From Leucobacter chromiireducens subsp. solipictus (GTDB taxonomy: Bacteria; Actinomycetota; Actinomycetes; Actinomycetales; Microbacteriaceae), in NCBI RefSeq assembly GCF_016758195.1, contig NZ_QYAC01000001.1:595423-659422 (forward strand): 64,000 bases of DNA, written 5' to 3'. Shown piece by piece: positions 55,058 to 63,474 of this stretch. Both the position numbers and the translations under genes were made by a program. Numbering within the stretch: position 1 is the stretch's first letter; each line of letters begins with the position of its first letter. The notes beneath the pieces were generated by a model. The model saw only the letters and a program-made list of their open reading frames with translations. It was not told the DNA's origin and searched no databases.

Positions 55058-57166
55058 ATGCACCCCACTCCATCGCGCCGCTCCCGGCTCTCCCGTTCGC
55101 TCGCGTCATGCGCTGCGATCGCAATCCTGGCCTCAGGAATCGGCCTCACCACCGGTGCCGCGGCGCACGCCGAACTGCCCCGGTCCGGCCCCGCCGCGCA
55201 CCAGATCGAGGGGCCCGTCGCGGACCCCGCAGATGCAGCCGACGCCGTTTCCGAGCCCACTTCGGAAGAGCAGGAAACCCCGGAAACGCCGGAACCGGGC
55301 GAAACGGTGCCGCCGACGCCCGGAGCGGGTGACGACACCTCGGTCGTGCCAGCCGCGCCCGAGGCCCCCGGCGAGCCCGACCCGAGTGCGGTGACGCCCC
55401 CGGCCGAGGAGTCCGTGGAGACTCCCGCTCCGGCACCCGAGCCGTCAGCCGAAACACCGCCGACTTCCTCCGCACCCTCGATCCGCACCCAGGAGCCTTC
55501 CGGCCCCGTCACGCATTCCGCCGGGAGCATCCCGGAGGTAGAGCCCAATGGATCGACCGCCCGCGCACAAGACCTCCCGTTGGGCACCCAGGTCAACGCG
55601 AAGTTCGGCCCTTCCGCGGACTGTGACAACTTCTCCGACTGCGATGTCTTCCGCATCAACGCTCCGAGCGCCGGCCGCCTCACGCTGGACCTGCGCTTCG
55701 CCAGCACCCTCGGAACCAATGCAGCCCTGCTCGTGACGATCACCAACGCCGCCGGCACGGTAACCCACAAGGCAGAACTCTCCTCCGCAGACTATTCGGG
55801 GGCCAAGCTCCGAAATACCTTCCTCTCCGTGAGTGCAGGCGTGAGCTACATCACCGTGAAGGCACGAGTCGAATCGTTCGGGGCTACTCCGGTCTGGCGC
55901 AATCAGCCCTACACTCTGGTCGCGCAGGTCGCGCCAGCACTCGTGGAACTCGAGCCCAACTCAAGCACCTCACGCGCAACCCCGCTCCCCCTCGGCCGCA
56001 CCCTCACCGGGGCCACGCTGACCCCGGATTGCAGCAACAACTTTTCCGACTGCGACTTCTACCGCGTCACCGTCCCGAGCCGCACCAGCATGACCGTCGA
56101 TTTTCGTGCGTCCTGCAAGATCGGCACCGCGCGGCCCTACGAAGTCGCCGTTCTCGACAATGCCGGGTCAACGGTTCGGAGCATCAAGCTCGGTGGGCCG
56201 GACTGCGCGGGTGCGCCGTTCGCCGTCACGCTCCCCGCGGGCAATGCGTACATCATGGTGGCTGCCCACGCAGACGCGCGGGGGAAGGCGATCAGTGGCG
56301 TCCCCTACACGCTCACGGCAAGCATGAAGGTCACCGCGTCAACCCCCACGATCTCGGGCGGCACATCGGTCGGGTCCACGCTCACGGCGAAGCCCGGGAA
56401 GTGGGGGCCGGGGACCATGAAGTTCGCGTACCAGTGGAAGCGCGACGGCACAGCAATCGCCCAGGCCACCGGGACCACGTACCGGCTCACGAAGTCCGAT
56501 GTGGGCCGCAACATCACCGTCACGGTCACCGGGTCCCGGGAGGGCGTGGGCTCCGCGAGCCGCACGTCCGCGAAAAAGTTCATCCCGACCACGTTCATCG
56601 ACGTGGGCCGCGGCCACAAGTTTTACACCGAGATCCAGTGGATGTACGACACGAAGCGCACCACCGGTATCCGGACCGCGAAGGGCCTCGCGTACCAGCC
56701 CAAGTCCGGGGTGACCCGCGAGGCGATGGCCGCGTTCCTGTTCCGTCAGGAGGCGAAGAAGGGGTACACCCCACCGAAGAAGTCCCCGTTCCGGGATGTT
56801 CCGACGAGCCATAAGTTCTACACGGAGATCGCCTGGATGTATGAGCAGGGCATCTCGACCGGCAGCAAGACGAGCGCGGGCCGAGAGTACCGCCCGAAGA
56901 GCGGAGTGAGCCGCGAGGCGATGGCGGCGTTCCTGTTCCGGCTCCGCGCACCCGAGTCGACCCCCGCACCGAAGGCCGCCCCGTTCGCGGACGTCGGCAC
57001 GGGTCACAAGTTTGCGCGCGAAATCGCGTGGATGAAGAGCAGCAAGCTTTCCACCGGCTCGCAGATCGGCGGCCGGATCGTGTACCAGCCGGGCACCACC
57101 GTCTCGCGTGAGGCGATGGCGGCGTTCCTGTACCGCATGGACCGCTCCGTGCCGCCGAAGCGGTAG
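55058..57166 (+). CDS. Secreted protein with two PPC-like domains, an Ig-like domain and three SLH-type repeats
   Basis: A 702-residue cell-surface protein. A signal peptide (residues 1-38, cleavage near AAAHAE) is followed by a Pro/Glu/Thr-rich linker to about residue 145. Two related domains start at about 160 (EVEPNGSTAR) and 296 (ELEPNSSTSR), each with paired cysteines in CDNFSDCD or CSNNFSDCD; they look like pre-peptidase C-terminal (PPC) domains. An Ig-like segment begins near 427. Three SLH-type repeats (FxDV...HKFYxEIxWM...TG...REAMAAFL) start near 510, 575 and 640. It should be wall-attached. No enzymatic domain is present. The ATG at 55058 was chosen because it precedes the signal peptide with a good ribosome binding site. 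Confidence 0.8.
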   Translation: MHPTPSRRSRLSRSLASCAAIAILASGIGLTTGAAAHAELPRSGPAAHQIEGPVADPADAADAVSEPTSEEQETPETPEPGETVPPTPGAGDDTSVVPAAPEAPGEPDPSAVTPPAEESVETPAPAPEPSAETPPTSSAPSIRTQEPSGPVTHSAGSIPEVEPNGSTARAQDLPLGTQVNAKFGPSADCDNFSDCDVFRINAPSAGRLTLDLRFASTLGTNAALLVTITNAAGTVTHKAELSSADYSGAKLRNTFLSVSAGVSYITVKARVESFGATPVWRNQPYTLVAQVAPALVELEPNSSTSRATPLPLGRTLTGATLTPDCSNNFSDCDFYRVTVPSRTSMTVDFRASCKIGTARPYEVAVLDNAGSTVRSIKLGGPDCAGAPFAVTLPAGNAYIMVAAHADARGKAISGVPYTLTASMKVTASTPTISGGTSVGSTLTAKPGKWGPGTMKFAYQWKRDGTAIAQATGTTYRLTKSDVGRNITVTVTGSREGVGSASRTSAKKFIPTTFIDVGRGHKFYTEIQWMYDTKRTTGIRTAKGLAYQPKSGVTREAMAAFLFRQEAKKGYTPPKKSPFRDVPTSHKFYTEIAWMYEQGISTGSKTSAGREYRPKSGVSREAMAAFLFRLRAPESTPAPKAAPFADVGTGHKFAREIAWMKSSKLSTGSQIGGRIVYQPGTTVSREAMAAFLYRMDRSVPPKR

Positions 57167-57180
57167 AGCAGCACTCCACG

Positions 57181-57318
57181 GTGAGGCTCACGGGCAGGTG
57201 GCGCAGTATCCGTGTGCGAGTCACGGGATTCGGGGCCACCGTGACCGTGCGGAATGACCGCAACCTCGTGATCTACGCGGGTGGGCGCGCCGTGTGGGAC
57301 CGGGTCACCAAGGGCTAG
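57181..57318 (+). pseudogene. Fragment resembling the C-terminus of a D-mannose-binding (bulb-type) lectin
   Basis: A 45-codon open frame (GTG to TAG) downstream of the PPC/SLH gene reads TVRNDRNLVIYAGGRAVWDRVTKG at its end, close to the B_lectin pattern QxDGNLVIY...G..VW. It is in a different frame from the upstream gene and has no ribosome binding site. It is most likely the remnant of a lectin domain cut off by deletion and frameshift, since a complete lectin would have two or three such repeats. Confidence 0.5.
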
Positions 57319-57324
57319 GCCCCG

Positions 57325-57376
57325 CCACAGACGAGTGCCCCCGCCCGGAATCCCGGGCGGGGGCACGCGTCTGTGG
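57325..57376. terminator. Terminator downstream of the SLH gene/FKBP gene
   Basis: GTGCCCCCGCCCGG (57335-57348) pairs with CCGGGCGGGGGCAC (57353-57366), with an outer CCACAGAC/GTCTGTGG pair (57325-57332, 57369-57376). It lies 11 bp past the FKBP stop and can serve both convergent sides. Confidence 0.8.
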
Positions 57377-57386
57377 CGCAGCTGGC

Positions 57387-57758
57387 TTAGCTGACGCCGA
57401 GCAGGTCGATGACGAAGATCAGGGTCTTGCCGGAGAGCGGGTGCCCACCCGAGGTGCCGTAGGCCTGCGCCGGGGGCACGATGAGCTTGCGGCGGCCGCC
57501 GACCTTCATGCCGGGGATGCCAACCTGCCACCCCTGGATGAGGGCGCGCAGCGGGAAGTTGATCGACTCGCCGCGGCTCCAGGACGAGTCGAACTCCTCG
57601 CCGGAGTCGTATTCGACGCCCAGGTAGTGCACGTCAACGGTGGAGCTCGCCAGAGCTTCCTCGCCGCTGCCCTCCACCACGTCGACGATCTGCAGCTCCG
57701 CCGGGGCGGGCCCGTCGGGGAATTCGATCTCGGGCTTCGTCATCGGTGTTTCAGTCAT
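57387..57758 (-). CDS. FKBP-type peptidyl-prolyl cis-trans isomerase
   Basis: A 123-residue cytosolic isomerase with a single FKBP domain. Key parts are VHYLGVEYDSGEEFDSSW, LIQGWQVGIPGMKVGGRRKLIVPP and the C-terminal LIFVIDLLGV. I chose the ATG at 57756-57758; an earlier in-frame ATG is 45 codons upstream and unconserved. The PLP-like catalysis does not apply; it accelerates proline isomerisation in folding. Confidence 0.9.
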   Translation of the reverse strand: MTETPMTKPEIEFPDGPAPAELQIVDVVEGSGEEALASSTVDVHYLGVEYDSGEEFDSSWSRGESINFPLRALIQGWQVGIPGMKVGGRRKLIVPPAQAYGTSGGHPLSGKTLIFVIDLLGVS

Positions 57759-57880
57759 GCCCCCCATTCTCCACGATTCGCGGCACCGCACACCTCCGAG
57801 TTCGCTCAGAGGAAAGCTTCGGCGCGTCCCGACCGCCCGTATGCCCCACGCGCACCCCCGGGTTCGGATACCCTGGAGGG

Positions 57881-58747
57881 GTGAGATTCGCACACTTGTC
57901 CTCTGCCCCCACGTCTGCCCCAGAGCTCGTCGTTGTACAGGACGAGCGGTATCTCGAAGTTCGCACGCTCGGCGCGGAATACGCGACCCTGCAGCAGCTC
58001 ATCGAGGCTGGCCCCGAGGCCACCGAACGGCTGCGCACCGCGGCTGCGGCCGCCCCGGCTGATGCCTGGCAGGAGCTCGCCGATGTCACCTACGCCCCCG
58101 CGGTCATCATGCCGCCGATCGTGCTGGCCGTCGGCCTGAACTACGATGAGCACGCCAGCGAGCTGAGCCTCGACAACGATTCGGGCCCCGTCCTCTTCTC
58201 GCTGTTCCCGAACTCGCTCGGCGCGCACCACGGCGAGGTGCCGATCCCCGTGCACATCAGCGAAGAGGTGGACTACGAGGGCGAGCTCGGCGTGATCATC
58301 GGCCGCCCGGCGAAGAACGTCACCCCGGAGGACGCCCTCGACTACGTCTACGGCTACACCACGATCAACGACATCACCGCGCGGAACGTGCAGTTCCAGG
58401 AGCCGCAGTGGTCGCGCTGCAAGTCGTTCGATGGCTTCACCCCGATCGGCCCCGTGGTGGTCACGGCCGATGAGATTCCCGATCCGCAGGCGCTCGCGAT
58501 CACCACGGACGTGGATGGCCTGCGCGTGCAGGATTCGACGACCGGTTTCATGGTGCGCACCGTGGCCGAGCTGATCTCCTCGATTTCCCAGTCGCTGACG
58601 CTTCTCCCCGGCACGGTCATCTCGACAGGCTCCCCCGGCGGCGCGGGCCGCTCGCGCAAGCCGCCGCTGTACCTGGTGCCCGGCACCGAGGTGACGGTGA
58701 CCATCGAGAACGTGGGCACGCTGACCTCGCACTGCGTGCAGGCGTAG
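57881..58747 (+). CDS. Fumarylacetoacetate hydrolase-family protein
   Basis: A 288-residue metal-dependent hydrolase. It has LAVGLNYDEHASEL, the metal-binding YEGELGVIIGR and DYVYGYTTINDITARNVQ, plus STGSPGGAG near the C-terminus. The family splits beta-diketones and related acids; the substrate is not identifiable. GTG at 57881 has GGAGGG directly before it. Confidence 0.87.
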   Translation: MRFAHLSSAPTSAPELVVVQDERYLEVRTLGAEYATLQQLIEAGPEATERLRTAAAAAPADAWQELADVTYAPAVIMPPIVLAVGLNYDEHASELSLDNDSGPVLFSLFPNSLGAHHGEVPIPVHISEEVDYEGELGVIIGRPAKNVTPEDALDYVYGYTTINDITARNVQFQEPQWSRCKSFDGFTPIGPVVVTADEIPDPQALAITTDVDGLRVQDSTTGFMVRTVAELISSISQSLTLLPGTVISTGSPGGAGRSRKPPLYLVPGTEVTVTIENVGTLTSHCVQA

Positions 58748-58794
58748 TCGGGCGTGCGGGGGGGGCGCGTCCACGCGCCCCCGCACGCGGCACA

Positions 58795-58840
58795 ACGACG
58801 AAGGGCCCGGCGAGAATATTCTCGCCGGGCCCTTCGTCGT
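58795..58840. terminator. 46-bp perfect palindrome, bidirectional terminator
   Basis: The sequence from ACGACGAAGGGCCCGG to the mirrored CCGGGCCCTTCGTCGT is a perfect palindrome centred on GAATATTC. It lies between the convergent FAH-family gene and aspA. A second hairpin (GGGCG...CGCCC) is nearby at about 58750-58780. Confidence 0.8.
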
Positions 58841-58845
58841 GTGCG

Positions 58846-60330
58846 CTATTCGACGTCGGAGTCGGATCCCGCCTCGAGCTTCTGCGGCGCGCCCGGGACG
58901 ATGTCGATCGTGCCCGTCTCGGGAGCGAGGCCCGCGAGCTTCTGCGGCTGCAGGATGTCGTCCAGCTGCGCCTGGTCCAGGAGACCCCGGGACACGACCA
59001 GCTCGGAGACCTTCGCGTTGGTGGCCAGCGCCTCCTTGGCGAGCTTCGACGCCTCGGCGTAGCCGATGACCGGCGCGAGGGCCGTGATGACGGTCACCGA
59101 GCGGGCGACCATGTCCTCGAGGCGGTCCTCGTTCGCGGTGATCCCGTCGACGCAGTTCACGCGCAGCGTCTGGCAGGCGCGCTCAAGCCACGTGATCGAC
59201 TGGAACAGCGAGTGGGCGATGATCGGCTCGAACGCGTTCAGCTGCAGCTGGCCCGCTTCGACGGCCATGGACACCGTGACGTCCGATCCGGCGACCGCGT
59301 ACGCGACCTGCGAGACGGCCTCGGGGATCACGGGGTTGACCTTGCCCGGCATGATCGAGGAGCCGGCCTGGCGCGCGGGGAGATTGATCTCGCCGAGACC
59401 CGCCTGCGGACCCGAGGACAGAAGACGCAGGTCGTTCGAGATCTTCGAGAGCTTCAGCGCGCTGCGCTTCAGCGCCCCCGAGAACGTCACGAACACGCCC
59501 GTGTCGCTCGTGGACTCGACGAGGTCGCCCGCGGTCTCGAGGTTCAGCTCGGTGATGTCGCGCAGGTGGCGGATCACCGCTTCCTTGTAGCCCTTGGGCG
59601 CGTTGATGCCGGTGCCGATCGCGGTGGCACCCATGTTGACCTCGCCGAGCAGCGAGACGGCCTCCTGGAGGCGCTCGATGTCTTCGCGCAGCGTCACGGC
59701 GAAGGCGTTGAATTCCTGGCCGAGGGTCATCGGCACGGCGTCCTGCAGCTGCGTGCGACCGACCTTGATGATGTGCGAGAACTCGCGGCCCTTGGCGGCG
59801 AACGACTCCGAGAGCAGGCGCAGCTCTTCGAGCAGGCTGCCCAGCGAGAACGCGAGCGCGATCTTGATCGCGGTCGGGTAGGTGTCGTTCGTCGACTGGC
59901 TGTGGTTCGTGTGATCGTTCGGGTTGATGAACCCGTAGTCGCCCTTGGGGTGGCCCGCCAGCTCCAGCGCGCGGTTCGTGATGACCTCGTTCGCGTTCAT
60001 GTTGCTCGAGGTGCCCGCACCCCCCTGCACGACGCCGACCACGAACTGGTCGTGCAGCATGCCGGTCTTGATCTCTTCGCAGGCCCGGTCGATCAGCGTG
60101 GCGCGCTGCTCGTCGAGCGCACCGATCTCGAGGTTGGCGCGCGCGGCGGCCTGCTTGACGCAGGCGAACGCGCGAATAAAGTCGGGGTACACCGAGATGG
60201 GTCGGCGCGCGATCGGGAAGTTCTCGTGCGCACGGGCGGTGTGCACGCCCCAGTATGCGGATGCGGGAACCTCGACGCTGCCGAGCGAATCCGTTTCAGT
60301 GCGAGTCTGGGCGGACAGGAAGTCACTCAC
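58846..60330 (-). CDS. aspA: Aspartate ammonia-lyase
   Basis: A 494-residue enzyme of the fumarase/aspartase superfamily, deaminating aspartate to fumarate and ammonia. It has the signature GSSIMPGKVNPV with the active-site Ser, GGAGTSSNMNANEV and HTNHSQSTNDTYPTA. The C-terminal 25 residues are an acidic tail. Start is GTG at 60328-60330. The choice of aspartase over fumarase rests on this pattern; a fumarase C cannot be fully excluded without alignment. Confidence 0.88.
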   Translation of the reverse strand: MSDFLSAQTRTETDSLGSVEVPASAYWGVHTARAHENFPIARRPISVYPDFIRAFACVKQAAARANLEIGALDEQRATLIDRACEEIKTGMLHDQFVVGVVQGGAGTSSNMNANEVITNRALELAGHPKGDYGFINPNDHTNHSQSTNDTYPTAIKIALAFSLGSLLEELRLLSESFAAKGREFSHIIKVGRTQLQDAVPMTLGQEFNAFAVTLREDIERLQEAVSLLGEVNMGATAIGTGINAPKGYKEAVIRHLRDITELNLETAGDLVESTSDTGVFVTFSGALKRSALKLSKISNDLRLLSSGPQAGLGEINLPARQAGSSIMPGKVNPVIPEAVSQVAYAVAGSDVTVSMAVEAGQLQLNAFEPIIAHSLFQSITWLERACQTLRVNCVDGITANEDRLEDMVARSVTVITALAPVIGYAEASKLAKEALATNAKVSELVVSRGLLDQAQLDDILQPQKLAGLAPETGTIDIVPGAPQKLEAGSDSDVE

Positions 60331-60415
60331 CGGTTATCTTGCTCCAGTTTTGGAAGGGGTGCGGACCAGCCGCTGGGACGCACCCAGCCTACCCCGCAAC
60401 GGGGCGCGGAGCCAC

Positions 60416-61876
60416 TTAGCGGCCCCGCCGTGTGGAGGGGTCCTGATCCTCGTCTTCATCAGGACCAAGCGGGGGCGCGTCCGGTCCCTCGACGCGCGGG
60501 ATCATGCCCGTGGGGACCTCCTGCGGGGCGGACTCCCCCACGGGTTCCGGTTCGCGTCCCAGCACGGCGATGGGCGCGGTCAGCGTTTCCGACTGGCGCG
60601 CCCGGTCGTCCCCGAGGCCAGGCCGGCCTGCGTGGGTGACCCGCCACCTCCCGCCGGCGCGGTGAAACCTGAGCTGGCGCTCCGTGAGCAGCCAGGTCAT
60701 GCCCACTCCGAACGCGACGAGCGAGGCGGCGGCGCTGATGAACAGCGTCGATCGTGCACCGAGCGCGTTTGCCGCGGCCCCCACCAGGGGTGCCCCGATC
60801 GGGGTTCCGCCCATCAGGATCGCCATGTACAGCGCGAGTACCCGGCCGCGGACGGCCGGGTCCGCCGTCGTCTGCACAAATCCGTTCGCGGTCGTGAGCA
60901 TGGTGGAGATCGCGAGCCCGAGGAACACGAGCATCGCGGCGAAGGTCCAGAAGGTCGGCATCACCGCGGCGATGAGGCTGACCACGCCGATCCCGCCGAC
61001 CGCGATGATCACGACGCGCATCCGCGCCGCGGGCCGCCGGGCCGAGAGCAGCGCCCCGGACAGCGAGCCGATCGCCAGGATCGAGGACAGGAGTCCGTAG
61101 TCGCCAGCGCCGCGACCGAATTCGACGGCCATCGTCGAGGACATCACCGGGAAGTTCATGCTGAACGCGCCGACGAGGAACACGATCACAAAGATCACCA
61201 GCAGGTCATGCCGCTGCTGCACATACCGGAACCCCGCGAGGAGCTGGGTGAGCTGCCCCTCCCGCGGCCCGCTCGAGACCGGGGCGACGCGGCGGGTGGT
61301 GATGAGCAGCAGCGCCCCGATCACCGCGAGGAAGGAGACGCCGTTGATGATGAACACCCAGCCCGAGCCGACCACCGCGATCAGCACGCCCGCCACGGCG
61401 GGACCGATCAGGCGGGCGGAGTTGAAGGACGCGGAGTTCAGGGCGACGGCGTTCGACAGCTGTTCGGTCCCGACAAGGTCGGAGACGAAGGCCTGGCGCG
61501 AGGTCGTGTCGAAGGCGTTCACGATGCCGAGCGCGAGGGCGAAGCCGTACAGGTGCCAGATCTCCGCGGCACCGAACACGAGCAGGGTGCCGAGCCCGAA
61601 TGCCAAGAGCATCAGCAGCGACTGGGTCACGAGCAACACTTTGCGCCGGTCGAAACGATCCGCCACCGCCCCGCTGAAGGGGACGAGCAGCAGCTGCGGA
61701 CCGAACTGCAGCGCCATCGTCGTCCCGACCGCGGCCGCGTTGTTCGCGGTGAGTTCGGTCAGCACCACCCAGTTCTGCGTGGTGGCCTGCATCCACGCGC
61801 CAATGTTCGAGACGAGCGCCCCGACGAACCAGATGCGGTAATTGCGCACGGACAGGGAGCGGAACATGTTCGACAC
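60416..61876 (-). CDS. MFS transporter, EntS/TMF-like exporter type
   Basis: A 486-residue membrane protein with about ten to twelve transmembrane segments. It starts MFRSLSVRNYRIWFVGALVSN, typical of the EntS/TMF group, and has the motif A-like VADRFDRRKVLLVTQ. The C-terminal 80 residues are hydrophilic and acidic. Start is uncertain: TTG at 61888 has no spacing to GAAGGAGG, GTG at 61876 has 12 nt, and ATG at 61867 begins the conserved part. I chose the GTG. Confidence 0.82.
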   Translation of the reverse strand: MSNMFRSLSVRNYRIWFVGALVSNIGAWMQATTQNWVVLTELTANNAAAVGTTMALQFGPQLLLVPFSGAVADRFDRRKVLLVTQSLLMLLAFGLGTLLVFGAAEIWHLYGFALALGIVNAFDTTSRQAFVSDLVGTEQLSNAVALNSASFNSARLIGPAVAGVLIAVVGSGWVFIINGVSFLAVIGALLLITTRRVAPVSSGPREGQLTQLLAGFRYVQQRHDLLVIFVIVFLVGAFSMNFPVMSSTMAVEFGRGAGDYGLLSSILAIGSLSGALLSARRPAARMRVVIIAVGGIGVVSLIAAVMPTFWTFAAMLVFLGLAISTMLTTANGFVQTTADPAVRGRVLALYMAILMGGTPIGAPLVGAAANALGARSTLFISAAASLVAFGVGMTWLLTERQLRFHRAGGRWRVTHAGRPGLGDDRARQSETLTAPIAVLGREPEPVGESAPQEVPTGMIPRVEGPDAPPLGPDEDEDQDPSTRRGR

Positions 61877-61926
61877 GGGTGCGGGCAACCTCCTTCGGCT
61901 GCCTCCACCCTACTCGTGTGCGGCGA

Positions 61927-62799
61927 CTAGAACTTGTCCCCCATGTCGAGCAGGCGGCGGATCCGATCCGGAATGGGCGGGTGCGTCGCGAACAGGCGCT
62001 GCATCATGCCGGGCTTCAGCGGATCCGCGATCCACAGGTGCGCCATGCTGGACTGTTGCTTCTGCAGCGGCTGGCCATACGTCGACAGCTTGTGCAGCGC
62101 GCTCGCGAGCGCCTCCGGGTGCCGCGTCGTGAGCGCACCCGTCGCATCGGCGAGGTATTCGCGCTGGCGGGACACCGCGAGCTGCACCAGGCTCGCCACG
62201 AGCGGGGCCACGAGCATCGCGACGAGGCCGAAGATCATGACGACCGGGTTGCCGTTGTTGTTATTGCGGCCGAAGAACGCCATGCGCACGAGCATGTCCG
62301 CGATCATCCCGACCGCGACGACCAGGCCGTACACGATCATCGAGACGCGGATGTCGTAGTTGCGTACGTGTCCGAGCTCGTGCGCCATCACGCCCTCAAG
62401 CTCCGAGTCCGTCATGAGATCGAGCAGCCCGGTGGTCGCGGCGACCATCGCGTGTTCGGGATCACGCCCCGTCGCAAACGCGTTGGGGGCGGGATCGTGC
62501 ACGATGTAGACCTCGGGCATCGGCGTGCCCGTCGTGATCGCAAGGTTCTCCACGATCCGGTACAGGCGCGGATTGTCAGCCTCGGTGATGCGCTGCGCGC
62601 CACTCATCGCAATGGCCTGCCGGCCGGCCATAAAGTACTGGATCAGGGCGTAGCCGAGCGATACCACCATGACGGTGATGACAATCCCGGGCGATTGGTA
62701 GATTGCCGAGGCCAACCACCCGAGTCCACCGACGATGCCGATGAACAGCAGGACAATGAGGAAGCTATTGACCTTGTTGCGTCGTATGGCGCGGTACAC
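61927..62799 (-). CDS. htpX: M48-family zinc metalloprotease HtpX
   Basis: A 290-residue membrane protease degrading misfolded membrane proteins. It has two N-terminal transmembrane segments, the zinc motif AHELGHVRNYD and the third ligand glutamate region (REYLADATGAL). GTG at 62797-62799 has GGAGGACC upstream. It is 12 bp downstream of lemA, a common pairing. Confidence 0.92.
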   Translation of the reverse strand: MYRAIRRNKVNSFLIVLLFIGIVGGLGWLASAIYQSPGIVITVMVVSLGYALIQYFMAGRQAIAMSGAQRITEADNPRLYRIVENLAITTGTPMPEVYIVHDPAPNAFATGRDPEHAMVAATTGLLDLMTDSELEGVMAHELGHVRNYDIRVSMIVYGLVVAVGMIADMLVRMAFFGRNNNNGNPVVMIFGLVAMLVAPLVASLVQLAVSRQREYLADATGALTTRHPEALASALHKLSTYGQPLQKQQSSMAHLWIADPLKPGMMQRLFATHPPIPDRIRRLLDMGDKF

Positions 62800-62811
62800 G
62801 GTCCTCCGAGC

Positions 62812-63381
62812 TTAGAACTGGATGCGGGGCGGCTCGGAGATCGCGGCGACGTCCGACACCTCGAAGAAGTCGCGCTCCGTGAAGCCCATCCCGCGGGCGA
62901 AGATGGTGTTGGGGAACACCTGAATCTTGGTGTTGTACTCCCGCACCCCACCGTTGAAGAACCGGCGCGATGCCTGGATCTTGTTTTCCGTGTCCACGAG
63001 TTCGCTCTGCAGCTGCAGGAAGTTCTGGCTCGCCTGGAGCTGCGGGTACGCCTCCGCCACGGCGAAGATGCTCTTCAGCGCGGACTGCATGTGGTTCTCT
63101 GCGAGCGAGGCCTCTGCCGGTCCCTGGGCGGAAATGGTCTCCGCGCGCGCCTTGGTGACCGAGTCGAACACGCTCTTCTCGTGCGCCGCGTACCCCTTGA
63201 CCGTCTCGATCAGCGAGGGGATCAGATCGGCCCGGCGCTTGAGCTGCACCGTGATGTCACTCCACGCCTCATCGACTCGGACGCGCAGCGTCACCAGAGA
63301 GTTGTACGTCGCCCAGACGTACACACCAAGAATCACGAGGACGCCGACGACAATCAGCGTGGCAATCAATCCACCAGACAT
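62812..63381 (-). CDS. lemA: LemA-family membrane protein
   Basis: A 189-residue protein with one N-terminal transmembrane segment (ATLIVVGVLVILGVYVW) and an extracellular helical domain beginning RVDEAWSDITVQLKRRADLIPSLIETVKGYA, typical of LemA. Its function is not established. It is paired with htpX, so a role in membrane quality control is plausible. Confidence 0.9.
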   Translation of the reverse strand: MSGGLIATLIVVGVLVILGVYVWATYNSLVTLRVRVDEAWSDITVQLKRRADLIPSLIETVKGYAAHEKSVFDSVTKARAETISAQGPAEASLAENHMQSALKSIFAVAEAYPQLQASQNFLQLQSELVDTENKIQASRRFFNGGVREYNTKIQVFPNTIFARGMGFTERDFFEVSDVAAISEPPRIQF

Positions 63382-63474
63382 ATGTGCATCCTATCCAGCA
63401 TTTCCATGAATCCGCTGAGATCGGTGGATCCGTGGCTTCGGGCCTGCGGCACCGCGCGTTCGGTGCCGCACGGG

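Noticed and set aside
59945-61930. Open frame of about 660 codons opposite the MFS gene
   Set aside because: Low-complexity His/Asp/Glu/Arg composition, antisense to a clear membrane protein, no start context.
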